DNA from: Candidatus Thiothrix putei
GTDB taxonomy: Bacteria; Pseudomonadota; Gammaproteobacteria; Thiotrichales; Thiotrichaceae
Reading direction: 5' to 3'
Assembly (NCBI GenBank): GCA_029972225.1
Contig: CP124756.1
Span: 744,001 to 808,000 of the forward strand
Length of the DNA: 64,000 nucleotides
The notes under the pieces are model-generated. The model did no database searches. It had not been told where the DNA came from and was given only the letters and a program-made list of their open reading frames with translations. Positions 43,341 to 50,828 of this stretch are shown here, piece after piece (positions within the stretch are counted from its first letter, which is position 1; every line of letters begins with the position of its first letter). A program made the translations under genes and the position numbers.

Positions 43341-45209
43341 ATGTTGAGTGTCAAAGCGCTTGCTTGGGGGTTGCTAGGTTTGTTGCTCGTGGGTTCTGTA
43401 GCCGCAGAATCTGAACCGGTTCCGGTGGTGTTTGGTTACGCGACCGATGCTTCGCCGATCAGTTATGGAAAAATGGATCGTAATGGCGCGACTGCTGATG
43501 GTTTCTGCGGTAGTTTATTGGCCTTTTTAAAAAGTAGTGGTCACGACATTCCTGTTGAAAACCAATACCAAATTTCTAATGCTGCACAACGGTTTGAAAA
43601 CTTTCATAAATATTTAGGCAGTAATCGTATTGGAATTCAATGTGGCTCTGATTCATTAACTCAGGAACGTATTACTACACAAGCAGGGTTGAAGGGGGAG
43701 TTTTCTGTGCCTTTTTTTGTGGCACGCGCCCGCCTATTAATTCGGCGCAATAAGATTCAAATACTCTATACTAACCCCAATAGTTTAAAGATAGGCATAC
43801 AAAAAGGCTCTGATAAATCACCGATTTCTACTATGGTCGCTGTTAATGCATTTTTTCCTACCGCTCAGCCACCAACGGAGTTTGTTGAGCGTACTGATGC
43901 GATTGCTAATTTGTTATCAGACGATGAGAACAGTATTGATGCTTATATTGGTGATGATATTGTTTTGTTAGATATTTTTAATACAGAAATAGCCCAAGCA
44001 AAGAAACAGGATTCGTATAGTATAGAATCTCCTATGCAAGGCTATTCCCGCGAGGAGTTCGCAGTTGTTATTTATAATGCTCCGCGTGAAAAAGATGGAT
44101 CGTCAGCGTTAAAAAAGAAAATTGATAAATGGATTCAGGCTGAAAGTGGCGGTAGACAGGCAATTATTGACGCATTGGGTAAAAAAGGCATCCCGCGTCA
44201 CATGTTGGCATTAAAAGACAATATGTCGATTGCTGAAGCCTTACCCTATAAAGCCGCAGAATATGGTGTTAATAGTCATACTGTCAGTGCTTTATTGGGA
44301 CTGTTGGCTGAGGCAGATGAAACTCGTTTCAAAGAAAGTTTAGCTTTAATGGAAAAGAGCTTAACGGCTTCAGATGTTGATGATGGATTTTGGAAGTCAT
44401 TACTGCTCGCTGAATCATTATCATGGCAGCGTTTATTATTTTGGGGGTTGGTGCTATGCAGTATGGTGCTCATGGTCGGTATACTCATGTGGTTCTACTT
44501 TATGAGGCAGCGCGTAGTGGCATTGCCACAAACCTTGTTACCTGAACAGCCTGCTCCAGACGTAACCTATCCTGACCCCGATCCCGATATGATGGCAAAG
44601 CTTAAAAAGGTTAAGAGGGAATTGCATGATAAAATTAAGCAGGATCTAGTGGGTACAAGAATGTTTGCTGAGTTGGCGTTGAAGAATGTGCATACCAGTT
44701 CGGCAAAAAGTGAAGAGTATTTGCAAAAAGTTATGGCGACTATCAATACGAGTATTGCAGACATGCGTGATATTTCTCATGTTATTGATGCCTGTATTGA
44801 GAATAAGGAAGAGAATGCTCATCCGTATGACTTGCTAGAGTTTCTGGATAATGTCGAAGTAAGATTTGAAGCCAAAGGGATCAAAATTATTCGTGATATT
44901 GAGTTGGATTTTTTTGCATTACCCACAACAGTTGCTGAAATGTTTTTTCTTATTGTTAGGGAAACAATAGAAAATGTTGAAAACCATGCTCATGGTGTGT
45001 CGCGGGTATTGATTCGCTTGCAACAGAAAGACGGTATGTTTGATTTAACTATCCAGGATGATGGACAAGGTTTTGATGATGAAACTTTTAAGCGTTCTGA
45101 AGGGATTGGTATTAAAAATATGCGCGAACGTGTTGCCAGTCAAGGCGGAACATTTGAGATTAATGGGAAAATGGGCGTGACGATTCGCGTTAGAATTCCA
45201 GAAAAATAA
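43341..45209 (+). CDS. Hybrid periplasmic-binding-protein sensor histidine kinase (SBP_bac_3 + HisKA_3)
   Basis: A 622-residue protein. It has a signal peptide (LLGLLLVGSVAAES) and a type-3 solute-binding-protein domain (about residues 25-300), as in VVFGYATDASPISYGKMD. A membrane helix lies at about 375-395 (LLFWGLVLCSMVLMVGILMW). A HisKA_3-like dimerisation domain has its His in KRELHDKIKQDLVG, and the HATPase domain shows IVRETIENVENHAHG, IQDDGQGFDD and GIGIKNMRERVASQGG. It lacks its own regulator and sits just after a NarL-type regulator, so it may share that regulator with the kinase at 41259. The DNA is noticeably AT-richer than its neighbours. An intrinsic terminator follows. Confidence 0.85.
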   Translation: MLSVKALAWGLLGLLLVGSVAAESEPVPVVFGYATDASPISYGKMDRNGATADGFCGSLLAFLKSSGHDIPVENQYQISNAAQRFENFHKYLGSNRIGIQCGSDSLTQERITTQAGLKGEFSVPFFVARARLLIRRNKIQILYTNPNSLKIGIQKGSDKSPISTMVAVNAFFPTAQPPTEFVERTDAIANLLSDDENSIDAYIGDDIVLLDIFNTEIAQAKKQDSYSIESPMQGYSREEFAVVIYNAPREKDGSSALKKKIDKWIQAESGGRQAIIDALGKKGIPRHMLALKDNMSIAEALPYKAAEYGVNSHTVSALLGLLAEADETRFKESLALMEKSLTASDVDDGFWKSLLLAESLSWQRLLFWGLVLCSMVLMVGILMWFYFMRQRVVALPQTLLPEQPAPDVTYPDPDPDMMAKLKKVKRELHDKIKQDLVGTRMFAELALKNVHTSSAKSEEYLQKVMATINTSIADMRDISHVIDACIENKEENAHPYDLLEFLDNVEVRFEAKGIKIIRDIELDFFALPTTVAEMFFLIVRETIENVENHAHGVSRVLIRLQQKDGMFDLTIQDDGQGFDDETFKRSEGIGIKNMRERVASQGGTFEINGKMGVTIRVRIPEK

Positions 45210-45231
45210 CACTAGCTACTACCTAACGATC

Positions 45232-45256
45232 AAGCCCAGCTTATGCTGGGTTTTTT
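45232..45256 (+). terminator. Intrinsic terminator of the hybrid sensor kinase gene
   Basis: The stem AGCCCAGC/GCTGGG with a short TTAT loop is followed by six T. It lies 23 bases after the stop codon at 45209. Confidence 0.8.
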
Positions 45257-45272
45257 GTGTCGATAATTTAGT

Positions 45273-45338
45273 GGCACTACGTAGTTTTACTTAGTGCCTC
45301 AGTATTTATTAGCAGCATTGTCGTATTTTTGCTTAGTT
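45273..45338 (+). promoter_or_regulatory. Inverted and direct repeats related to the CTACGTAG site
   Basis: Inverted arms GGCACTA (45273-45279) and TAGTGCC (45292-45298) enclose CGTAGTTTTACTTAGTG (45280-45296). A near-copy, CGTATTTTTGCTTAGTT, starts at 45322, exactly 42 bases (about four helical turns) later; 14 of 17 bases agree. The first also matches the CGTAG-nnn-TAC-n-TAG pattern at 41162. It lies upstream of the small secreted protein gene at 45474 and probably controls it. Confidence 0.5.
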
Positions 45339-45473
45339 ATCTTAGGTAATCATACACGGCAAAATGCGTAATAGCGTCAATTTTTGTCTTGGCTTACTTC
45401 ATTCAACATAAAGGCATTCTGGCAACGGGCTAGAACGAATTAAGAATGCGATGAATGCAGGGAGTGACATAAG

Positions 45474-45755
45474 ATGAAAATGATGCGAGTTTTGTTGACC
45501 AGCTTGTTATTACCGTTGATGTACGTTAATGGTTTTGCTACGGAATTAGAGACACGCAGTGTAAACCGTTATGAAGGTGCTGCTTCGCCTGTTTCCTGCA
45601 AACCTTCAGATGCATCTGTTGACGCGGCGCATAACCCGAAGGATTGTGCTACGCCTGAAATGCCAGAGCGCAACTCACCGGCGGCTCCCGATAAGCTTGG
45701 CGATGCTGAACCCATGCTCTACGGTATGGTTTCTACCGTTCGGGTCTTGCCTTGA
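45474..45755 (+). CDS. Small secreted protein of unknown function
   Basis: A 93-residue precursor with a clear signal peptide (MKMMRVLLTSLLLPLMYVNG, cleavage near GFA) and a short, Pro- and Asp-rich mature part with two cysteines (VSCKPSDAS and KDCATPEMP) that could form one disulfide bond. The ribosome-binding site GGGAG lies about 14 bases upstream. No family is recognised. It follows the repeats at 45273-45338, so it may be a target of the adjacent two-component system. Confidence 0.55.
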   Translation: MKMMRVLLTSLLLPLMYVNGFATELETRSVNRYEGAASPVSCKPSDASVDAAHNPKDCATPEMPERNSPAAPDKLGDAEPMLYGMVSTVRVLP

Positions 45756-45788
45756 GCAGTGCGCATGTAGGTGATGTTATTTTGCATA

Positions 45789-45802
45789 CATGCGCTACAC
45801 TC
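45789..45802 (+). promoter_or_regulatory. 14-base element ATGCGCTACACTCT, second copy
   Basis: Identical to 43287-43300. It lies 93 bases before the ATG at 45896 and 34 bases after the secreted protein gene. Confidence 0.4.
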
Positions 45803-45895
45803 TTTTGAAACCCCTTTGCCACAACACAACCTAGAGAAGGAGCACATTTACGATAAGTCTGAATCATTTATCTGTTTAGTGAGAGGTGCGGCGTC

Positions 45896-46279
45896 ATGGA
45901 ATATAACGATACAATTATTTTGTCTCAGAAAGGTTTTCATATTGATAAACACCTGATGTTGCCGATTGGCATTCGTTCGGGGTATCGTTTTTGGGGCGTA
46001 TACGAACACGCCAATAAATCCAATCTAATCTTGTCCTCCTTGCCCCATGCAGCGTGGGGAGGGTTGCTTAGATTACGTATACGCCTAAAATACGCTGATA
46101 TTAGATCAATTGTGCAGGAAGTTTCGGAAATATTTAAGACTGTTTTTTGTGAAGAAAATGCAGAGGATTGTGATAGTTTTATTAATCATATTAAGTACTT
46201 AGGCATAAGTTACTCGGAACTTTGCAATCGTAACCGATTGATTTGTAAGGGGTGGTTTTTCCGAAAAACTTTTGCATAA
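45896..46279 (+). CDS. Unknown protein, upstream half of a probable two-frame unit with the TIR-like ORF
   Basis: A 127-residue frame starting MEYNDTIILSQKGFHIDKHL. It has a compact alpha/beta region (LSSLPHAAWGGLLRLRIRLKY, then IRSIVQEVSEIFKTVF) and no known family. It closes with WFFRKTFA followed by TAA. The next frame overlaps its last 28 bases, and a shift of -1 around GGTTTTTCCGAAAAAC (46254-46269) would continue translation directly into the TIR-like domain. It is therefore either one gene broken by a missing base, one gene read by frameshifting, or two coupled genes. Confidence 0.55.
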   Translation: MEYNDTIILSQKGFHIDKHLMLPIGIRSGYRFWGVYEHANKSNLILSSLPHAAWGGLLRLRIRLKYADIRSIVQEVSEIFKTVFCEENAEDCDSFINHIKYLGISYSELCNRNRLICKGWFFRKTFA

Positions 46280-46770
46280 GTACTTACAAAGTTTTTGTTT
46301 CACTGCGCAGAAGTTTTAAAAGTGAACGTTGGAAGTTTATTGAAGATACATTGGCTGAATACGGTCTTGTAGCCATTTCTACGGATGACAGCGCTGAATC
46401 CAGTATTACGGAGCGAGTTATTGAAGACATGAAAAAATCGGCTGCGTGTATTCAAATTTATTCGATCGGGCGGGATTCAGTCAACAAGATGACTGAGAAT
46501 GATCGGTATTTTTCCACAGACTTGTTGAATGCGGAGTGGTTGCTGTTTGAAGCAGGCATTACTCGCGGTTTGGATCTTAAACCGTTAATTAGAATGGTTG
46601 ATACCACGCATGTGTCCAAATACAATTGGGAGAAGTGTTTGCGTATCCAACGCGATGCTTTTTTGCAAACCTTTCAAACTTATTCCGTTTCTACCGAAGG
46701 CGATCACTTTTGCAATGTGTTTAGAAAAGTTGTTGCCGAAATAGCGGGGAAAGTTCATAAAAATCAATAG
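46252..46770 (+). CDS. TIR-like domain protein entered by frameshift, re-initiation or a GTG start
   Basis: A 172-codon frame; the domain begins at YKVFVSLRRSFKSERWKFIE and shows the TIR-like order. A first strand with SLRRSF is followed by a helix, the strand GLVAIST, SAACIQIYSI, and a helix LLNAEWLLFEAGITRGL, where the Glu in FEAG is in the position of the NADase glutamate of TIR domains. The final helices carry WEKCLRIQRDAF. The only start candidate is GTG at 46252, with a poorly spaced AAGG. TIR proteins often degrade NAD during defence. The assignment is by pattern and needs a structural match. Confidence 0.5.
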   Translation: MVFPKNFCISTYKVFVSLRRSFKSERWKFIEDTLAEYGLVAISTDDSAESSITERVIEDMKKSAACIQIYSIGRDSVNKMTENDRYFSTDLLNAEWLLFEAGITRGLDLKPLIRMVDTTHVSKYNWEKCLRIQRDAFLQTFQTYSVSTEGDHFCNVFRKVVAEIAGKVHKNQ

Positions 46771-46918
46771 CTTTTGTTTTTTAATGATGCCGGGGTAACT
46801 GCCTCGACTTTTTTTATCCCCATCAAAAAATCTTGTGAGTCCATCCCAAGGAATGCGCGTAACATGCTTGCGGCAGTTGAGGTTTTAACCCCTTTTTACC
46901 TCACAGGACGTATACCCT

Positions 46919-47566
46919 ATGCATAACGACGACAACACTTTGAAAGCGTATGAGCAGCAGTTGTTTCAGCGTTTTTGCCAGAAAGAGCGCCAAGCGGACG
47001 CAGAGATGCAGCGCACCTTCGGGCAACGCTTATGGCGCTATATTCGCCGCAGCTTGATTTTTAATGACATTGAGGCGGCGGAGAATTGCCTGCAAGATAC
47101 TTGGTTAATCTTAATTGATGAATATTGTGGAAAAGCCTTGCCGGATTCCGGCTTGTGGTCAGTGTTGCATACAGTGGCATTGCGACAGGCGCGGGATACG
47201 GTTCGCCAGCAGAATAGCCAAAAGCGTAAGCCAAGCGGTGGCTTTGTGAGTTTTGCGGCTGATCCAGATGAGACGCATGACAACGCAATTTGGTCAGCAC
47301 ACCCTGATGTGGATTTGTTGTATCAACAAAGCACACCGGAAGCTGAGTATTTAGGTGCGGAAGAGGATTTAAAAAAACAAGAGCGCTTGACGTTATTTAA
47401 ACAAGCCGTGGCGCAATTGTCTGAGAAACAGCAGCTTGCGTTACACTTAAAATATACAAAAGAGTTATCGGTCAAAGAAATTGCCGCGCTTACCGGGGAA
47501 AAGTATGAAACAGTGCGTAACCATTTACGGTTGGCAAAAGAACACTTGAAAGCGCGTTTAGGTTAA
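46919..47566 (+). CDS. RNA polymerase sigma factor, ECF-like (sigma-70 family)
   Basis: A 215-residue sigma factor. Region 2 lies at about residues 25-95 (RLWRYIRRSLIFNDIEAAENCLQDTWLILIDEY) and region 4 at about 160-210 (LFKQAVAQLSEKQQLALHLKYTKELSVKEIAALTGEKYETVRNHLRLAKEHLKARL). A spacer of ~60 residues separates them. It precedes by 31 bases a protein with one membrane helix that is probably its anti-sigma factor. The secreted TPR-CHAT gene converges on the pair. It probably directs transcription of envelope or stress genes; no target promoter could be derived. Confidence 0.85.
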   Translation: MHNDDNTLKAYEQQLFQRFCQKERQADAEMQRTFGQRLWRYIRRSLIFNDIEAAENCLQDTWLILIDEYCGKALPDSGLWSVLHTVALRQARDTVRQQNSQKRKPSGGFVSFAADPDETHDNAIWSAHPDVDLLYQQSTPEAEYLGAEEDLKKQERLTLFKQAVAQLSEKQQLALHLKYTKELSVKEIAALTGEKYETVRNHLRLAKEHLKARLG

Positions 47567-47597
47567 ACCCTCACGGGGAAGGTAAGGAGCAAATAAA

Positions 47598-48203
47598 ATG
47601 CAGCATGAATCCGATGGTAGAGATGAGGACGATGATGACACTGATCCAGTCATGGAGCGTGAATTAAAGGCACTTTACCAAGCCGCATTATTGGATGAGG
47701 ATTTTCAGCAACAAGTGCATGACAATGTGCAGGCGTTAAGCGATGCAGAGCGCCAAAAACTGAGTAAACAGCCCTCCATACAGCCCTTTTTGCATGATGA
47801 GTTGATGCCAGCACCTTTACAAGCGCGGTTACGGGCGCTGCAAGCAGAGAAAAAAAAACCCTGGTGGAAAACCTTATGGTCGCCAGAGGGGTGGGTATTA
47901 TTACCATTGCCGGGTCCGGCGTTTAGTTTGCCTGCGGTATTGGTCATTGGCGGGTTATTAGGGGTGTTGCTGACCCCAACGTTGTTGACACCGCAGGTGA
48001 CACCGGAGGAATGGCAGTTGCGCAGCACGACGGCGGCAGATGATGCAACGGGTGCTTGTGAATTCAGTGAGGCGCTACGGGGTGATCCTGACACGTGGTG
48101 GGCAGCAATCCAACAGTGTGAGCAGCAGGCGCAGCAGCAAGTGCAGCGCGAAACCATGGCGTTGCAGCAACGTTACCCCAATTTTCAGCCATCCAATCCA
48201 TAA
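47598..48203 (+). CDS. Putative membrane anti-sigma factor
   Basis: A 201-residue protein with an acidic start (SDGRDEDDDDTDPVMERELK), a helical cytoplasmic region of ~90 residues, one membrane helix (about 108-130, FSLPAVLVIGGLLGVLLTP) and a periplasmic tail with two cysteines. This is the layout of anti-sigma factors, and it directly follows a sigma factor gene, but no zinc-binding ZAS motif or other family signature is visible. The last 19 bases overlap the 3' end of the convergent TPR-CHAT gene. Confidence 0.6.
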   Translation: MQHESDGRDEDDDDTDPVMERELKALYQAALLDEDFQQQVHDNVQALSDAERQKLSKQPSIQPFLHDELMPAPLQARLRALQAEKKKPWWKTLWSPEGWVLLPLPGPAFSLPAVLVIGGLLGVLLTPTLLTPQVTPEEWQLRSTTAADDATGACEFSEALRGDPDTWWAAIQQCEQQAQQQVQRETMALQQRYPNFQPSNP

Positions 48204-50614
48204 AGTTGAAATGCGCCCCAGTAAAATGGGTGGGCGTGCTCAGCATTTTTTTGCAAGGTGTGTTGCATTGCGTGCTGTAACGCGCTTGCCCAGTGGGTGG
48301 ACGTGGTTGGTAATGCGGTGAACAGTGCTTGCATCAAGGTTTGGGTGGTGGGGGAGTCAATGTCCCAAGCGGTGGCGAGCACTTGCCGCGAACCGGCACT
48401 GAAAAAAGCTTTGACCAGTGATGACATGCCTTGTGTGGTGTCACTGATACTGCCGGTGCTGCACGCAGACAACAGCACTATATCGGCATCAAGTGTTAAC
48501 GCCATAATTTCACTGGCGGTGACACGCCCGTCTTCATCCTTGGTTTTTCCCAGTTCCAGAAAGGCTTCGGTATTGTCCTGTGTGTTGTGGGGGGCTGCAT
48601 GGGTGGCAAAACTGATGATTTGAAAGGTGGTTTCTGGCTTTTGGGGATCGATTAACTGTTTCAACGCTTGTTCTGTGGCGTCTTTAGCGGTTAATACGCG
48701 GCAATCGGTGTTGGCATGGTGCGCTGTACACAGCAGTTGATGCTGATGTTCCAGCTCTGCTTTCGCCCCTGATAACGCTCTCCCCAGTGGTGCGCCGATG
48801 CCTAGAAAACGTTTGCGCGGATCCGGTGAGGGTGGTGAGGGTAATTCACGCAAGCTCTTGAGGGCATTGACAGCGGGCAGGTAGTTGAAGGTGTATTGCT
48901 GCATGAGCCAGGCGGCTTGCTGATAATCGCGTGAGGTCGGGGCTTGGGTCACCAGCAGATGCAAGGGCAGGTGTTGTAATTCGTCGTCTGTTACCACAAT
49001 CAGGTGCTGGATTTCCTGCAAATCGTCGACGACTGGGGCAAATAACGTTTGGTACAAACGGTGTGCGGTTTGCAAATCAAAATCGGGTAGCGTTGACGTT
49101 TGCGGGGTCATGGCTTGCCGCAGGCGCATGATGTCTTGCTGAAAATCAGGCGTTAACGTTAAGGCGTGTAATTTGGCAGGGCGCTGGTGGGCGGCAACGA
49201 AGACATAAGCGAGTTGTTCCTTCGTCTGCGGGTCACGCTCAAACACCCACGCCAGCAACGCCTCGCCTTTACGTAGGTTACTCAGGGTGTTATCAGGGTT
49301 TAAAGCCAGTGGTTTGGCTTGCGCCAGTTGGCGGTAAGCTGGCAAGGTTTTTTGCAGTTGCTGCTCAGCTTCATTGAGTGCTTGCTGTAAACGTTGTGAC
49401 TCGGCTGCCTGATGCGTGCTTGCTTGGTATTGCGCATTGTCTTCCAGCATTTTGTAGGTTTTCCATAAGTCACTGATGCTTTGCCGATGTTCGGGGTTTT
49501 GGATGCTTAAGCGCATCAGGGCTTGTTGTAAGCCTTGCAGCCGTTCCAGGCCGTGCAATTGCTGGATAGCCCAAAATGCAGCCGGTAAGGTGCTTGAGGT
49601 GAGTCTGCTGGTTGCTGGGTGACTGCTAAAACGCAGTTGCAAACGGGCAAAACGTTGGCGGTCTTGCAAATCGTCTTGGGCGGCAATCAGTGTGCCGTGG
49701 TTGAGCTTGGTGGTGTTGGTGTTGAGGTAAAACTGTGCGGCGTGCTCAATAGCCGTGTGTGCTTGGGCGTAGCGTTGTTGTTGCAGGTGGGTTTCTGCCA
49801 GACCAAGTTGGATGCGGGCAATGGCTTTGTCACGGTGCAGTGTGGGCGGGAACGTTTGATAACGCTGTAAACTGTCTTGGTAAGCCGGTTCCGCCTGTGA
49901 ATAGTGGTGTTGTTTGCGGTGATTCTCAGCCTGTTTGTAGCGGTTGAGGGTGTAGGCTTCGGTGTTTTGTTGCTTGGTGCTCGCCAGTAGGTTTGCTACT
50001 TGTGTTAAGTGAGCGGCTTCCTGCTGATAGTCTTCCTGTAAGCGGTAGGTATTGGCGAGATTGCTGTGTGTGATGGCGGTTTCAGCAGGGGGTTGTTGGT
50101 GTTTTAGAGCGCTTTGATAGTGGTGTTGGGCGGTGTTGATGTGGGCGGCACGCTGTAAGGGGGTATTGAGCGCTGCATAGTAATGCGCATCAGCTAGGAG
50201 CATGAGCGCTTCTGCATGGCGAGCCTCGCCACGTAGTGTTGTTTCAATCTCGGTTAGGGCGCTGATGAGGTTGTCCCACGCTTTTGGCGTTGCCCAAGGT
50301 TTTTGCCAGTCCAGTTCCAAACGTAAGCGGTTAAGTTTAGCAATGGCAATAGTCGGGTCGTGTGGGGCTAAGTGTTGTTGGGCGCTTGCCAGACTGCGGT
50401 CAAAGGCTTGTTTGGCTCGGTCGTAATCGAGTAAGCATTGGTCGTAATAGCGTCCGAGTGCCGATTGGTGGTTCATATCGTCTGGTTGAGCGGGTGGCGG
50501 CGGCGGTTGACTGCAATCCAAATCACTGGCGTATGACACGCTATTTGTGCTGACAATACTCAACAGTAAGCTGATGATGAATGGCATCCAAGCACGGGCT
50601 ATTGGCAACATCAC
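48185..50614 (-). CDS. Secreted TPR - CHAT domain protein
   Basis: An 809-residue protein with a signal peptide (MMLPIARAWMPFIISLLLSI, then SYAS). Several TPR-like helical pairs follow (about residues 130-400, for instance EALMLLADAHYYAALNTPL and AEPAYQDSLQRYQ). The C-terminal CHAT domain (about 520-809) has its catalytic His in ISFATHAAP and Cys in IVLLSACSTG, followed by the usual SLVKAFFSAGSRQVLATAW and PFYWGAFQLYG. It is thus an extracytoplasmic caspase-like protease of the TPR-CHAT kind. It converges on, and overlaps by 19 bases, the putative anti-sigma gene. Confidence 0.88.
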   Translation of the reverse strand: MMLPIARAWMPFIISLLLSIVSTNSVSYASDLDCSQPPPPPAQPDDMNHQSALGRYYDQCLLDYDRAKQAFDRSLASAQQHLAPHDPTIAIAKLNRLRLELDWQKPWATPKAWDNLISALTEIETTLRGEARHAEALMLLADAHYYAALNTPLQRAAHINTAQHHYQSALKHQQPPAETAITHSNLANTYRLQEDYQQEAAHLTQVANLLASTKQQNTEAYTLNRYKQAENHRKQHHYSQAEPAYQDSLQRYQTFPPTLHRDKAIARIQLGLAETHLQQQRYAQAHTAIEHAAQFYLNTNTTKLNHGTLIAAQDDLQDRQRFARLQLRFSSHPATSRLTSSTLPAAFWAIQQLHGLERLQGLQQALMRLSIQNPEHRQSISDLWKTYKMLEDNAQYQASTHQAAESQRLQQALNEAEQQLQKTLPAYRQLAQAKPLALNPDNTLSNLRKGEALLAWVFERDPQTKEQLAYVFVAAHQRPAKLHALTLTPDFQQDIMRLRQAMTPQTSTLPDFDLQTAHRLYQTLFAPVVDDLQEIQHLIVVTDDELQHLPLHLLVTQAPTSRDYQQAAWLMQQYTFNYLPAVNALKSLRELPSPPSPDPRKRFLGIGAPLGRALSGAKAELEHQHQLLCTAHHANTDCRVLTAKDATEQALKQLIDPQKPETTFQIISFATHAAPHNTQDNTEAFLELGKTKDEDGRVTASEIMALTLDADIVLLSACSTGSISDTTQGMSSLVKAFFSAGSRQVLATAWDIDSPTTQTLMQALFTALPTTSTHWASALQHAMQHTLQKNAEHAHPFYWGAFQLYGLDG

Positions 50615-50762
50615 GACATCTCAGGGTGGCTAGGGTGACAGCAAATTATCACAATTAACCCTATTTTTAATAGAACGCGTATGAATATATGAGTGAATGA
50701 GTAAATTAATGGAGGCAATACGTCTTAATCTTAGTTGATGCCATAGGAATAAGGAGTTCTTT

Positions 50763-50828
50763 ATGAAAAAACTAGACCCTATCGAATATTTATTAAGTGG
50801 GATATTGTTACTATTTGTTTTGTTGTAA
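50763..50828 (+). pseudogene. Tiny hydrophobic membrane peptide gene with an IS66-family insertion at its 3' end
   Basis: A 21-codon frame (MKKLDPIEYLLSGILLLFVL and a final L) with a strong ribosome-binding site, AAGGAG, 7 bases before the ATG. The stop codon comes from the left inverted repeat of the IS element. Joining the two flanks without the element gives almost the same peptide, ending LLK and then TAA, so the gene may stay functional. It is a single membrane helix, as in CydX-like or regulatory micro-proteins. It is too short to be judged by homology. Confidence 0.45.
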
